The notes: generated from the sequence alone by a model not told the origin. Positions 1 through 7,209 are shown, counted from the stretch's first letter. The stretch is 7,820 nt of DNA from an uncultured delta proteobacterium (GCA_903885885.1 CAISKJ010000869.1:1-7820); one strand, 5' to 3'. Translations and numbers: made by a program.

Positions 1-490
1 GGCCGCGGGCAACGGAGGAGCGGGCGCGCAGTCGATCGACGTGGCCAACAACCGCACCGTGTCGGTGGGCGCCGACGACGCGCTCACCGTCAGCGCCAAC
101 AAGACCGACACCATCGGCGGCACCTACACCATCAACGGCGGGCCCAAGATCGATCTCTATCAGGGCGGCACCACGCTCACCTTCGAGGGAGGGCACGTCG
201 AGCTCACGGCGGCGGGGTACATCACGCTGCACCACGGGAGCGGCGTCGTGAAGATCGAAGACAGCGGCAAGATCGCGGTCGCGTCGGGCACCGAGATCGA
301 GCTCAAATGCGGCGGGGCCACGGTGAAGCTCACGCCCGCGTCGGTGCTGCTCCAGGCCACCGAGGTGCTGCTCTCGGCGGGCGGCGCGGTCAAGGTCGAC
401 GGCGGCGGCGTGGCCATCGCGGGCACCAAGATCATGTCGACGGCGGGCGCGCTCAACCTCATCGCGGGCGCGATGGTCAAGATCAACTGA
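1..490 (+). CDS. vgrG: Type VI secretion spike protein VgrG, C-terminal part (5' end outside window)
   Basis: The frame is open from the first complete codon (position 2) to TGA at 488-490, giving 162 visible residues, so this is the end of a gene that begins upstream. A GTG at 41 lies inside the open frame and is not needed as a start. The sequence is a run of short beta-strand repeats rich in Gly, Val and Thr (for example NRTVSVGADDALTV near the beginning, and VKLTPASVLLQATEVLLSAG further on), followed by a hydrophobic tail ending in VKIN. Such repeats are typical of the gp5-like / DUF2345 beta-helix that forms the trimeric needle of VgrG. VgrG caps the Hcp tube and carries effectors; here it is followed at once by a putative adaptor and a PAAR-Rhs effector, a common T6SS cargo-island order. 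The conserved N-terminal gp27/gp44 part is not visible, so the identification rests on repeat style plus context. Confidence 0.82.
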   Translation, partial: AAGNGGAGAQSIDVANNRTVSVGADDALTVSANKTDTIGGTYTINGGPKIDLYQGGTTLTFEGGHVELTAAGYITLHHGSGVVKIEDSGKIAVASGTEIELKCGGATVKLTPASVLLQATEVLLSAGGAVKVDGGGVAIAGTKIMSTAGALNLIAGAMVKIN

Positions 491-494
491 GGCG

Positions 495-1901
495 ATGATG
501 GAGTCGTACGCCGCGCCGATTCGCGAGCTCGCCCGGTCGCTCCAGTGGTTCGCACGCGCCGTCGAGGTGCGCTGCCTCCAGGTGACGACCGAGGCCGACC
601 TGCGCAAGGCCGTGATCACCCTCGTCGCCGCGCAGGAGCTTCACCCCGACAACCGGGCGCCGTTCTTCGTGCTCGAGGAGTCGTTCACGCGCGACGACGA
701 CGGGTGGAGCGCGCGCGTCGACCGCCTGCGAGCGCACCACGCCGCGCGCCAGAAGGCCTTCGCGAAGGAGGGCGTCGCGCTCGCCGACCTGCCCCCGCGC
801 CCCGAGGGCGCGCAGCCCGCGGCCGACTTCGCGGCCCAGCTCGCGCAGCTCGCGGCCGTGAAGGTGGCGTGGAGCGATGGGCTCGTCGCGGTGCTCGCCC
901 CCGCCCGCGTCGACGCGCCCGAGGCGTGGAGCGCGCTCGTCGAGCAGCTCGTGGCAGCGCCCGCGCTCGCGGCGGTGCGCTGGGTCTTCGTCGACGTAGA
1001 CGCCCCCGCGGTGGGCCCCTGGCTCGACGCCCTCGGCGACCGCGCGATGCGCGTGCGGTGTGCGGTCGACGGGGCCGCGGCGCAGCGAGATTTTGGCGCG
1101 ATGCTCGACGCGATGGAGGCCGCCCCGGAGGGCGTCTCGGGCCCCGCGCGCACGGGCGCCGCGTGGCCGCGGGGGGTGGTTCCTCCGTCGCGCGTGGAGT
1201 ACCCCGTGGCGACGCCCGCGGAGATCGAGGCCACGCTCGCGGCGGCGGGGGTCGCGCTCCCCGCGGCGGCGAAGGTGGGCCCCGCGCTGGGCGTGAAGGT
1301 GCTTCGCGCGTCGCAGGCGATGCGACAGCGGCGCGACGCCGACGCGGTGCGCCTGCAGCGCGAGGCGCGCGACCTGTGCTTCGAACACGGCCTCGTGCGC
1401 GACGGCGTGGTGATGGAGCTCATTCTCGCGTCGTTTCTGGTGCCCATGGAGCGTCGCTCGGAGGCGCGCGACGTGTACGCGCAGGCCGCGGCGCGGGCCG
1501 ACGCGCGGGGCTTCGCCGACCTCTCGGCGCAGGCCCACCTGGCGATGGCGGCCCTCTACGTGCTCGACCGCCGCCGCGACGACGCCTACGCGGCCTACTA
1601 CCTCGGCGCCCAGCGGGCGCAAGAGGCCGACCTGAAGGTGCTCGCGATCGAGGGCTGGCGCATGGCGGGCCAGCTGCGCCTCGAGGCGCGCGACGAGGCG
1701 GGCGCCACGGCGTGCTGGCGGCACGCGCTCGCGCTCTCCGACGAGGCACCGCCGCCCGAGGCGAAGGCCAGCAGCGCCGCCGAGGTGGCCGCGGCGCTCG
1801 CCGCGCTGTGCCGCGCGCAGGGCCTCGACGCGCAGGCCCGCGCCCTCGACGCGAAGGCCGCCGAGCTGCTCGCAGAGACCGCCGAAGGAGCGCCCGCGTG
1901 A
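495..1901 (+). CDS. Putative T6SS effector adaptor/chaperone with TPR-like C-terminal half
   Basis: This encodes up to 468 residues. The ATG at 495 and the ATG at 498 are adjacent; a GAGG at 489-492, overlapping the vgrG stop, is 2 bases from the first and 5 from the second, so 498 may be the true start. Codon use (strong G/C at third positions) supports this frame. I do not recognise a named family. The N-terminal half is mixed alpha/beta, with strands such as APFFVLEE (about residue 56) and RWVFVDVD (about 162-169). After a Pro/Ala-rich linker, residues about 265-460 are amphipathic helices with a TPR-like rhythm (SQAMRQRRDADAVRLQREA, ARDVYAQAAARADARGF, AHLAMAALYVLDRRRDDA). There is no signal peptide or membrane segment, so it should be cytosolic. 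It sits between vgrG and the PAAR-Rhs gene, and its stop overlaps the Rhs start by 4 bases (GTGA, 1898-1901), implying translational coupling. That is the place usually held by effector loaders (DUF4123, EagR/DUF1795 or DUF2169), but none of those motifs is evident. The adaptor role is inferred from position. Confidence 0.7.
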   Translation: MMESYAAPIRELARSLQWFARAVEVRCLQVTTEADLRKAVITLVAAQELHPDNRAPFFVLEESFTRDDDGWSARVDRLRAHHAARQKAFAKEGVALADLPPRPEGAQPAADFAAQLAQLAAVKVAWSDGLVAVLAPARVDAPEAWSALVEQLVAAPALAAVRWVFVDVDAPAVGPWLDALGDRAMRVRCAVDGAAAQRDFGAMLDAMEAAPEGVSGPARTGAAWPRGVVPPSRVEYPVATPAEIEATLAAAGVALPAAAKVGPALGVKVLRASQAMRQRRDADAVRLQREARDLCFEHGLVRDGVVMELILASFLVPMERRSEARDVYAQAAARADARGFADLSAQAHLAMAALYVLDRRRDDAYAAYYLGAQRAQEADLKVLAIEGWRMAGQLRLEARDEAGATACWRHALALSDEAPPPEAKASSAAEVAAALAALCRAQGLDAQARALDAKAAELLAETAEGAPA

Positions 1902-1908
1902 TCGCCTC
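1882..1908 (+). repeat. 27-base direct repeat, copy 1 (RBS and start of the PAAR-Rhs gene)
   Basis: These 27 bases are identical to 7210-7236; the flanking bases on both sides differ. Here the block has a double role: it encodes the last residues of the upstream adaptor (EGAPA then stop) and contains the Shine-Dalgarno GAAGGAG plus GTG ATC GCC TC, the first codons of the Rhs gene. Because this copy is constrained by two genes, it is probably the source of the downstream copy. Confidence 0.9.
1884..1890 (+). promoter_or_regulatory. Ribosome-binding site that fixes the PAAR-Rhs start
   Basis: GAAGGAG ends 7 bases before GTG 1898-1900. The Rhs reading frame is open far upstream (to about 545), but that upstream part is Arg/Pro/Gly-rich nonsense in the shadow of the adaptor gene. 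This site, together with the PAAR-like sequence starting right after it, decides that translation begins at 1898. Confidence 0.75.
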
Positions 1909-4900
1909 GACGTGGCTTGACCTGGTTGTCGGACTCGACATTCACTTCGAGATGGTGCCCACGCCGGCGCCTGTCCCGACGCCCTTTCCGCACCCCTTCG
2001 TGGGCATGGTGTTCGACCCCGCGGGCCTCGCCATGGGCCTCGCCATTTCGAACACCATCGGCATGGCGATGGGCGGCTCGTTCAAGGGCCCCGTGCTCAT
2101 CTGGGGGATGCCCGCCAACACCACGGGCACCGAGGCAAAAAACAGCTTCGTTCTCCCGCACTTCATCATCCCTCCGGGCACCATGTGGACGCCCATGCCC
2201 AAGGCTCCGAAGCCTCCCTTCAAGGGCAAGACGCGGCCCCCCGACCTGCCCGTCGCGCCCGCGGGCGACGCCGTGATGATCGTCGGCTCCAAGACCGTCA
2301 CCACCATGGGCTCCAACCAGTGCCGCCTCGGCGACCTCGCCATGAGCTGCGCCGAGCCCGTGCGACTCCCCTCGTCGGCCGTCATCGCCATTCCCAAGGG
2401 ACCTCCCGTGCTCGTCGGAGGCCCGCCCGCCATCGACTGGATGGCCGCCGCGATGGCCTTCATCAAGACCAAGACCATCGCCAATGAGCTTCACGGTCTG
2501 GTCGGGCGCATCAAGAACGCGCGGCTGCGAAACTTCGCCCACTGGGCCGTGTGCACCCTCACCGGACACCCCATCGACGTGGCCACCGGGCGCATGATGA
2601 CCCGCGCAACCGACTGGTCGCTCCCGGGGCCCATTCCGCTCGAATTCGAGCGAAATTATGCGTCTTCGTGGTCGAACCGCGAGGGCCCCCTCGGGTGGGG
2701 TTGGAGCCACTCGCTCGATCAGGCCGTGTGGATCGAGCGCGGCTGCGTGGTGTACCGCGCGGGCGACGGCCGCGAGATCGAGTTCGACACCTTCGCCCTC
2801 GACGACCACGCGATGCGCCCCGGCGATACGGTGTGGGACGCGTTCAACCGCCTCACGCTGAAGAACACTGCGCCCTTCACCTGGCAGGTGACGGGCCACG
2901 ACGGCCTCACGCACCACTTCGCCCCCGTGCGCGGCGGCGACCCACAGGTGGCGCGGCTCACGCGCGTCACCGACCGCGCGGGCAACGAGGTGATCCTCGC
3001 GTACGACGCGCGGGGCAACCTCGACACGGCGCGCGACGCGGGCGGTCGCATCGTGCGCTTCGAGCACGACCACCGCGGTCGCCTCACGCGCGTGCTGCTG
3101 CCGCACCCGTCGGTCGAGGCGTGGGTGACGCACGCGCGCTACGAGTACAACCGCGAGGGCGAGCTTGTGTCGGTGATCGACGCGCTCGAGCACGCGACGC
3201 GCTTCGAGTACGCGGGCCACCACCTGATGGTGCGCGAGACCGACCGCAACGGGTTCTCGTTCTACTTCGGCTACGACGGCACGGGCACCGACGCGCGGTG
3301 CGTGCGCACCTGGGGCGACGGCGGCGTGTACGACCACGTGCTCTTCTACGACCCCAAGGCGCGCCGGAGCACCGTCACCGACTCGCTCGGAAACACCACG
3401 CTCTACGAGTTCAACGAGATCAACCTCTGCGTGAAGAGAACCGACCCGCTCGGCCACGCGTGGGTGACCGGGTACGACGGCCACGGGTGGAAGACGGAAG
3501 AGATCGACCCGCTCGGCAACGCGAGCCGTTGGGAGTACGACGAGAGAGGTAACCTCGTCGCTTCAACCTCCGCCGACGGCGCGCGCACGATGACCCGCCT
3601 CGACCCCGAGGGTCGCCCCATCGAGCACACCGACGTCTTGGGGGGACGCTGGGCCTTTGAACGCTCCCCCGACGGGACGCTCGCCGCGGCCGTCGATCCG
3701 TTGGGCGGACGGACGTCGTTCAGCGAGCGGGGAGACGGCGTCGCGGAGTGGGTCGACGCCGCGGGGCACTCTACGTGGATGCGCCGCGGCGCGGGCGGAA
3801 GCGTCACCGAGATGGTGCTCCCTGGCGGGCTGCGCGTGACCGCGAGCTACGACCGCCGCGGCGCGCGGATCGAGACGCGCGCTTCGAACGGCCGAAACAA
3901 TCAGACCCGTTACGACGACCTCGGTCGGGCGGTCGAGTCGATCGGACCGGGGGGCGTTCGGACGCGCGCGGTCTGGGAGCCAGAGGGCGCGCCCCGAGAG
4001 CTCGAGATCGAAGGGCGACCCACGCGCTTCGGGTACGCGGGGTTCCGTTCGGTGAGCACGGAGGTGCGCGACGGTGTGGCGGTGACGCTCGCCCACGACT
4101 CCGAAGGGCGCCTCACGTCGCTCACCAACGCACGGGGAGAAGTGCGCCGCTGGCACCTCGACGCGCGGGGCGACGTCGTCGCCATCGAAGACTTCTCCGG
4201 TGCCGTCACCCGCTTCGAACGCGACGCGGCCGGGAGCGTCACGCGCGTGAGCCGACCCGATGGAACCGTCACCGCGTACACGCGCGACCCGATGGATCGG
4301 GCGCTGCGGATCGAGCACTCCGACGGAACCTTTCTCGCGCTCACCTACGCCGCGGACGGGAGCGTGACGTCCGCACAGAACGAGCGCGGGACGACGACGT
4401 TCGAGCGCGACCTGTTGGGGCGCGTGGTGGCCGAGCGGCAAGCGCACGGCGAGGTGCGGTCGCGCTACGGCCCGCACGCGGAGCGAGAGCTGATCGAGAG
4501 TTCCCTCGGGGCGCGGGTCACGATCGAGCGTGACGCGGTCGGGACCCCCGCGTTGGTGCACTACGGCGACGCGCGCGCCTGGTCTCGCCGGGTGGCTCGC
4601 TTCGAGCGCGACGACGCGGGGGCGCTCCGCGAGGTCGCGTGGTCGACGGGCCACGCGGTGCGCTGGGCGCGCGATGAGCTCGGGCGCCCGACGTCGCGCG
4701 TGTGCTCCTTCGTCGACGCGAAGGGGCGCGGCGAGGCGACCGAGGCCGCGTACCGCTGGGAGGGAGTCGAACGGCTCGCCGCGGTCATCGACACCGAGCG
4801 CGGGCCGCTTCTCTTCACGCGCGACGCGCGCGGGAGGCTCACGAGCGCGGAGGCGCACGGCTGGCGATCGGAGCGCGCGCTCGACGCCGCGGGAGACACC

Positions 4901-6043
4901 GTGGCGGTCGATGGTGCGCCGATCGAGCGCGCGGCGGGTGGTGCGATCACGACCGCGTACGGCGGCCCCGTCGTCCACGACCCCAACGGGCGGATCCGCG
5001 CGCAGCGCACGCACGACGCGTACGCCTGGAGTTACCAATGGAACGCGCACGGACATCTCGTCGCCACGGAGCGCGCGGACGGCCTGACCGTGCGCTTCGA
5101 GTATGACGCGCTCTCGCGTCGCACCCGGAAGACGGTCACACGGCGCGACGGCGCCCACGAGCGCGTCGAGCGCGACGTTCGCTACGTCTGGGACCGCTCC
5201 GTGCTGCTCCATGAGCTCGACGGCGACGAGCTGACGACGTGGCACTGGCAGCCGGAGACCTTCGAACTCGCCGCCGTCGCGCGAGGCGAGGCGTGGGACA
5301 CGGTCGTGTGCGACGCCCTCGGGACGCCGCTCGAGTGTCGCGACGCACACGGAGCGCTGCGCTGGAGCGCTGCGCTCGACCTCTTCGGCGTCGCGCGCGC
5401 AGAGACCGGCGACCTGCGGCTCCCGTGGCGATGGCCCGGACAGTACCGCGACGTCGAGACGGGGCTGCACTACAGCCAGTTTCGCTACTACGACCCCACG
5501 CTGAATCAGTACCTCAGCCCTGACCCGCTCGGCGTCGCGACGGGCCTCTCCCTCTACGCCTACTGCGACGACCCCACGGTCTGGATCGATCCCTTCGGGC
5601 TCGACCCCTTCTTCCGCGGCACCACCGCGGGCTATCCGGGCAATCCGGGGGTGCAGCTCGCGCGACGCACGCCGCTCTCGACGAACCCCGCGATCGCGAC
5701 GATCTTCGCGACGGAGGCATCGAACTTCGGTGACGGCGTCGTGCACATCGCGACCGGCTCCGACTTGTCGGGCATTCACCTCGGCGAAGGAAACGTGCTC
5801 GCCCACATCGAGCAGGAGGTGGTCGCACACGCACTGCCGCGCAGGGTGGCCTCGCGCGCGGGCCTCTCCCTCACCGCCGCGCAGGCGCGGGAGATCCTCG
5901 CGGACATGGGCATCCGCGTCCCGGCCAGGATCTACGACAAGGCGGGCCTCGACCAGGCGATACGCGACGCCCCCAGGATGACTCGAAACCAGATCAAGAA
6001 GTTTCTACGTCGAGCGCGAGAGGAGGCGCGCGCGTGCGGGTGA
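1898..6043 (+). CDS. PAAR-Rhs type VI effector with C-terminal ADP-ribosyltransferase-like toxin
   Basis: This encodes 1381 residues from GTG 1898, a usual size for a PAAR-Rhs effector. Residues 1-178 are PAAR-like: an opening GLDIHFEMVPTPAPVPTPFP, then a Gly/Ala/Met-rich stretch (36-60), then a segment (124-178) with MIVGSKTVTTMGS and CRLGDLAMSC. H16, H32, H88, C142 and C151 are possible metal ligands. GHPIDVATG (223-231) opens the DUF6531/Rhs entry region, followed by YD repeats to about 1190 (for example YDARGNLDTARDAGGRI). The Rhs core terminus runs from FRYYDP (1195-1200) through YLSPDPLG to DPFGL (1231-1235); in studied Rhs proteins, Asp residues of these two motifs catalyse self-cleavage after the Leu, releasing the tip inside the cage. 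The tip (about 1236-1381) has FRGTT (R1240), TPLSTNPAIATIFA (S1261-T1262) and IEQEV (E1305/E1307), matching the R-S-E ADP-ribosyltransferase pattern. The family call is firm; the toxin activity is a motif-based inference and its target is unknown. The gene overlaps its neighbours at both ends. Confidence 0.92.
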   Translation: MIASTWLDLVVGLDIHFEMVPTPAPVPTPFPHPFVGMVFDPAGLAMGLAISNTIGMAMGGSFKGPVLIWGMPANTTGTEAKNSFVLPHFIIPPGTMWTPMPKAPKPPFKGKTRPPDLPVAPAGDAVMIVGSKTVTTMGSNQCRLGDLAMSCAEPVRLPSSAVIAIPKGPPVLVGGPPAIDWMAAAMAFIKTKTIANELHGLVGRIKNARLRNFAHWAVCTLTGHPIDVATGRMMTRATDWSLPGPIPLEFERNYASSWSNREGPLGWGWSHSLDQAVWIERGCVVYRAGDGREIEFDTFALDDHAMRPGDTVWDAFNRLTLKNTAPFTWQVTGHDGLTHHFAPVRGGDPQVARLTRVTDRAGNEVILAYDARGNLDTARDAGGRIVRFEHDHRGRLTRVLLPHPSVEAWVTHARYEYNREGELVSVIDALEHATRFEYAGHHLMVRETDRNGFSFYFGYDGTGTDARCVRTWGDGGVYDHVLFYDPKARRSTVTDSLGNTTLYEFNEINLCVKRTDPLGHAWVTGYDGHGWKTEEIDPLGNASRWEYDERGNLVASTSADGARTMTRLDPEGRPIEHTDVLGGRWAFERSPDGTLAAAVDPLGGRTSFSERGDGVAEWVDAAGHSTWMRRGAGGSVTEMVLPGGLRVTASYDRRGARIETRASNGRNNQTRYDDLGRAVESIGPGGVRTRAVWEPEGAPRELEIEGRPTRFGYAGFRSVSTEVRDGVAVTLAHDSEGRLTSLTNARGEVRRWHLDARGDVVAIEDFSGAVTRFERDAAGSVTRVSRPDGTVTAYTRDPMDRALRIEHSDGTFLALTYAADGSVTSAQNERGTTTFERDLLGRVVAERQAHGEVRSRYGPHAERELIESSLGARVTIERDAVGTPALVHYGDARAWSRRVARFERDDAGALREVAWSTGHAVRWARDELGRPTSRVCSFVDAKGRGEATEAAYRWEGVERLAAVIDTERGPLLFTRDARGRLTSAEAHGWRSERALDAAGDTVAVDGAPIERAAGGAITTAYGGPVVHDPNGRIRAQRTHDAYAWSYQWNAHGHLVATERADGLTVRFEYDALSRRTRKTVTRRDGAHERVERDVRYVWDRSVLLHELDGDELTTWHWQPETFELAAVARGEAWDTVVCDALGTPLECRDAHGALRWSAALDLFGVARAETGDLRLPWRWPGQYRDVETGLHYSQFRYYDPTLNQYLSPDPLGVATGLSLYAYCDDPTVWIDPFGLDPFFRGTTAGYPGNPGVQLARRTPLSTNPAIATIFATEASNFGDGVVHIATGSDLSGIHLGEGNVLAHIEQEVVAHALPRRVASRAGLSLTAAQAREILADMGIRVPARIYDKAGLDQAIRDAPRMTRNQIKKFLRRAREEARACG
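5603..6040 (+). other. Toxin tip domain of the Rhs effector (R-S-E ADP-ribosyltransferase-like)
   Basis: This is the polymorphic C-terminal domain after the DPFGL cleavage motif, residues 1236-1381 (146 residues). Visible elements in order: FRGTT with R1240 (candidate NAD-binding Arg on the first strand); TPLSTNPAIATIFATEA, where S1261-T1262 followed by A-x-x-FA matches the usual ST motif and its helix; GVVHIA strand; NVLAHIEQEVVA with E1305-Q-E1307, the E-x-E form seen in Arg-modifying transferases; then a helical tail with REILADMGIRVP and a basic end (KKFLRRAREEAR). ADP-ribosyltransferase toxins transfer ADP-ribose from NAD+ to protein or RNA; known T6SS examples include Tre1 (FtsZ) and Tre23 (23S rRNA). 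Sequence alone does not tell which target applies here. Confidence 0.68.
6021..6026 (+). promoter_or_regulatory. Strong Shine-Dalgarno for the immunity candidate, inside the Rhs coding end
   Basis: A perfect AGGAGG lies 7 bases before GTG 6034-6036, within the last codons of the toxin. It gives the downstream gene its own strong initiation signal, so immunity need not depend only on translational coupling. It also fixes the start of that gene. Confidence 0.8.
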
Positions 6044-6417
6044 AGCGCCCTCTGCCAGCGACGCGGGGAGCCCGCCCGGGGGAGCCCGCGACCCTCGTGG
6101 TCTCGCAGGTGGGCAGAGCCGACGCGCGCTCGCTCATCATCGCGGCCCGATGCGCGAGCGGCACCCTCGCGCTCGGCGCGGTCTTCGTACTCGCAACAGA
6201 GGCCGCGGTCTCAGAAGATCAGGGCGAGGTCAAGACGCGGCACACCCGCCCGCGCGCACTCTCCCTCTCGGTCGATGAGATCACTGCGTATGGGCGCACA
6301 TGGAAGACCCTCGAGTCTGGCATGACCGCCGTAGTGTCGCTCTCTGGTTCGGGAGGCGACAGCGTCGGCGAGGGAGACGTGCTCCACACGGCTTCCATCG
6401 CGACAACAACACCGTGA
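6034..6417 (+). CDS. Probable immunity protein resembling translation-GTPase domain 2 (EF-Tu-like beta-barrel)
   Basis: This encodes 127 residues from GTG 6034, overlapping the end of the Rhs gene by 10 bases. Position directly after a toxin tip is the standard place for the cognate immunity gene. No signal peptide is convincing; a short apolar patch (about 41-54) reads as beta strands. The pattern from about 30 to 118 resembles domain 2 of EF-Tu and related GTPases: a GTLALG turn (43-48) followed by a strand, then LSVDEITAYGR (78-88), LESGMTAVVSLSG (93-105) and GDVL (114-117). These correspond in order to the family's G-x-(hydrophobic)-x-x-G turn, the V-x-x-(I/M) strand, the (hydrophobic)-x-x-G-x-x-(hydrophobic) loop with L-x-G, and the closing G-(D/Q)-V-L. 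No GTPase domain is present. I made this match by eye. The immunity role comes from position. How it would neutralise the toxin is not visible. Confidence 0.68.
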   Translation: MRVKRPLPATRGARPGEPATLVVSQVGRADARSLIIAARCASGTLALGAVFVLATEAAVSEDQGEVKTRHTRPRALSLSVDEITAYGRTWKTLESGMTAVVSLSGSGGDSVGEGDVLHTASIATTTP

Positions 6418-6578
6418 TTCGGTCTGTGAACCAGCCCGACCCCTGGCGCCCCGCGCATCGAGATGCCCGACGGAGTGCACGCGACGATCTGGGTGCCCCC
6501 CAAGGAAGAGCGGCCTCCCACCTGCGGCTGAGCGCGCTCCCCACCGTCGACCGATCGAGCCCCGAGGCGTACCGATGA
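6380..6578 (+). pseudogene. Possible degraded coding remnant between the immunity gene and the next gene
   Basis: No single frame is open through this stretch, but coding-like pieces with G/C-rich third positions switch frame. A piece in the frame of 6300 reads FHRDNNTVIRSVNQPDPW. A piece in the frame of 6463 reads PRIEMPDGVHATIWVPPKEE and stops at 6529-6531. Then the first frame resumes with HLRLSALPTVDRSSPEAYR and stops at 6576-6578, overlapping the next gene's ATG as ATGA. Loss of one C in the CCTCCCA run near 6514-6520 would explain the second switch. An alternative is plain non-coding spacer with chance open frames; the tidy ATGA junction favours a former gene end. I recognise no family in it. 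Confidence 0.33.
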
Positions 6579-7204
6579 CCCCCACGCTCCGCCAGCTTCA
6601 TCTTCTCCACACGCGCCTCGTGACGGTCGGCTTCCTCAAGGTCGGCGAGGCGAGCGGCGCGCACGTCTACCTCTGCGCGAGCCGCAACGGTGACCGCGTC
6701 GTCACCCTCCGCGAGTCCCCCGACGGCGTCGTGGTGGCCTACCACGCCGACGGCCGCTACGAGGCCACCTGGCGCGTCGCCCCCGACGACCCGCGCCCGA
6801 CGCTCTCGCTCTCTGACGTGCTCGAGGGCGGGCGCTGGCTCGTCGCGCACGAGGGCCTCCGCTCGCTCGAGCGCTGCTTCTCCGAGGCGCTGCGCGGCGC
6901 GGGTCTGTCGTGCGTCGCCGCCGTTCACGAGTCCTTCGTCGACGCGGTGCGCTTCGAGCGCCGCGACGCGCGCGGCGGTGTCGCCTGCGAAGTCACGTAC
7001 GATTACCGCGAGCAGCGCGTCGAGCTGCGCCTGTGCGCGAGCGACGCGTGGCCCCTGCCCACGCCGCTGCCGACCGACGCGGCGCGTGAGGGCATCACCC
7101 CTGTGTGGCACCACGCCGAGCACCGTCGCGTTGATACCGAGCCGATGCGCGCGTGGCAGCAGCGACTCGCGCACGCGCTCGCCGAACACACTCCCGCACC
7201 GTAA
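6575..7204 (+). CDS. Hypothetical protein, possible accessory immunity protein
   Basis: This encodes 209 residues from ATG 6575, with GAGG at 6564-6567 spaced 7 bases away, to TAA 7202-7204. Codon use is typical of the window. I do not recognise the family. It looks soluble and cytosolic, with no signal peptide or membrane segment. The N-terminal part (about 1-70) alternates short strands (TVGFLKVGE, AHVYLCASRNGDRVVTL, GVVVAYHADGRYEATW). The middle (about 80-115) is helical with LSDVLEGGRWLVAHEGLRSL and ERCFSEALRGAG. Then come strands including VRFERRD and ACEVTYDYREQRVELRLC, and a helical tail (MRAWQQRLAHALAEH). Small soluble genes in tandem after an Rhs tip are often immunity genes, or orphan immunities left from earlier tip exchanges; that is a context-based guess. 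Confidence 0.7.
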   Translation: MTPTLRQLHLLHTRLVTVGFLKVGEASGAHVYLCASRNGDRVVTLRESPDGVVVAYHADGRYEATWRVAPDDPRPTLSLSDVLEGGRWLVAHEGLRSLERCFSEALRGAGLSCVAAVHESFVDAVRFERRDARGGVACEVTYDYREQRVELRLCASDAWPLPTPLPTDAAREGITPVWHHAEHRRVDTEPMRAWQQRLAHALAEHTPAP

Positions 7205-7209
7205 GCCCC

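Noticed and set aside
483..1724. 413-codon minus-strand open frame opposite the adaptor gene.
   Set aside because: It is Arg/His-rich, without motif or RBS, and antisense to a well-supported gene.
545..1897. Long upstream extension of the Rhs reading frame, which would make an 1832-residue protein.
   Set aside because: The extension is Arg/Pro/Gly-rich, lies in the shadow of the adaptor gene whose codon use is normal, and the PAAR sequence with a good RBS begins at 1898.
1598..3484. 628-codon minus-strand open frame opposite the adaptor and PAAR-Rhs genes.
   Set aside because: It spans the junction of two real plus-strand genes and its His/Arg/Val-rich composition is that of a reverse shadow.
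3563..5830. 755-codon open frame on the minus strand inside the Rhs gene.
   Set aside because: The plus strand encodes clear Rhs motifs over the same bases; long antisense frames are expected in DNA this GC-rich, and the product shows no family motifs.
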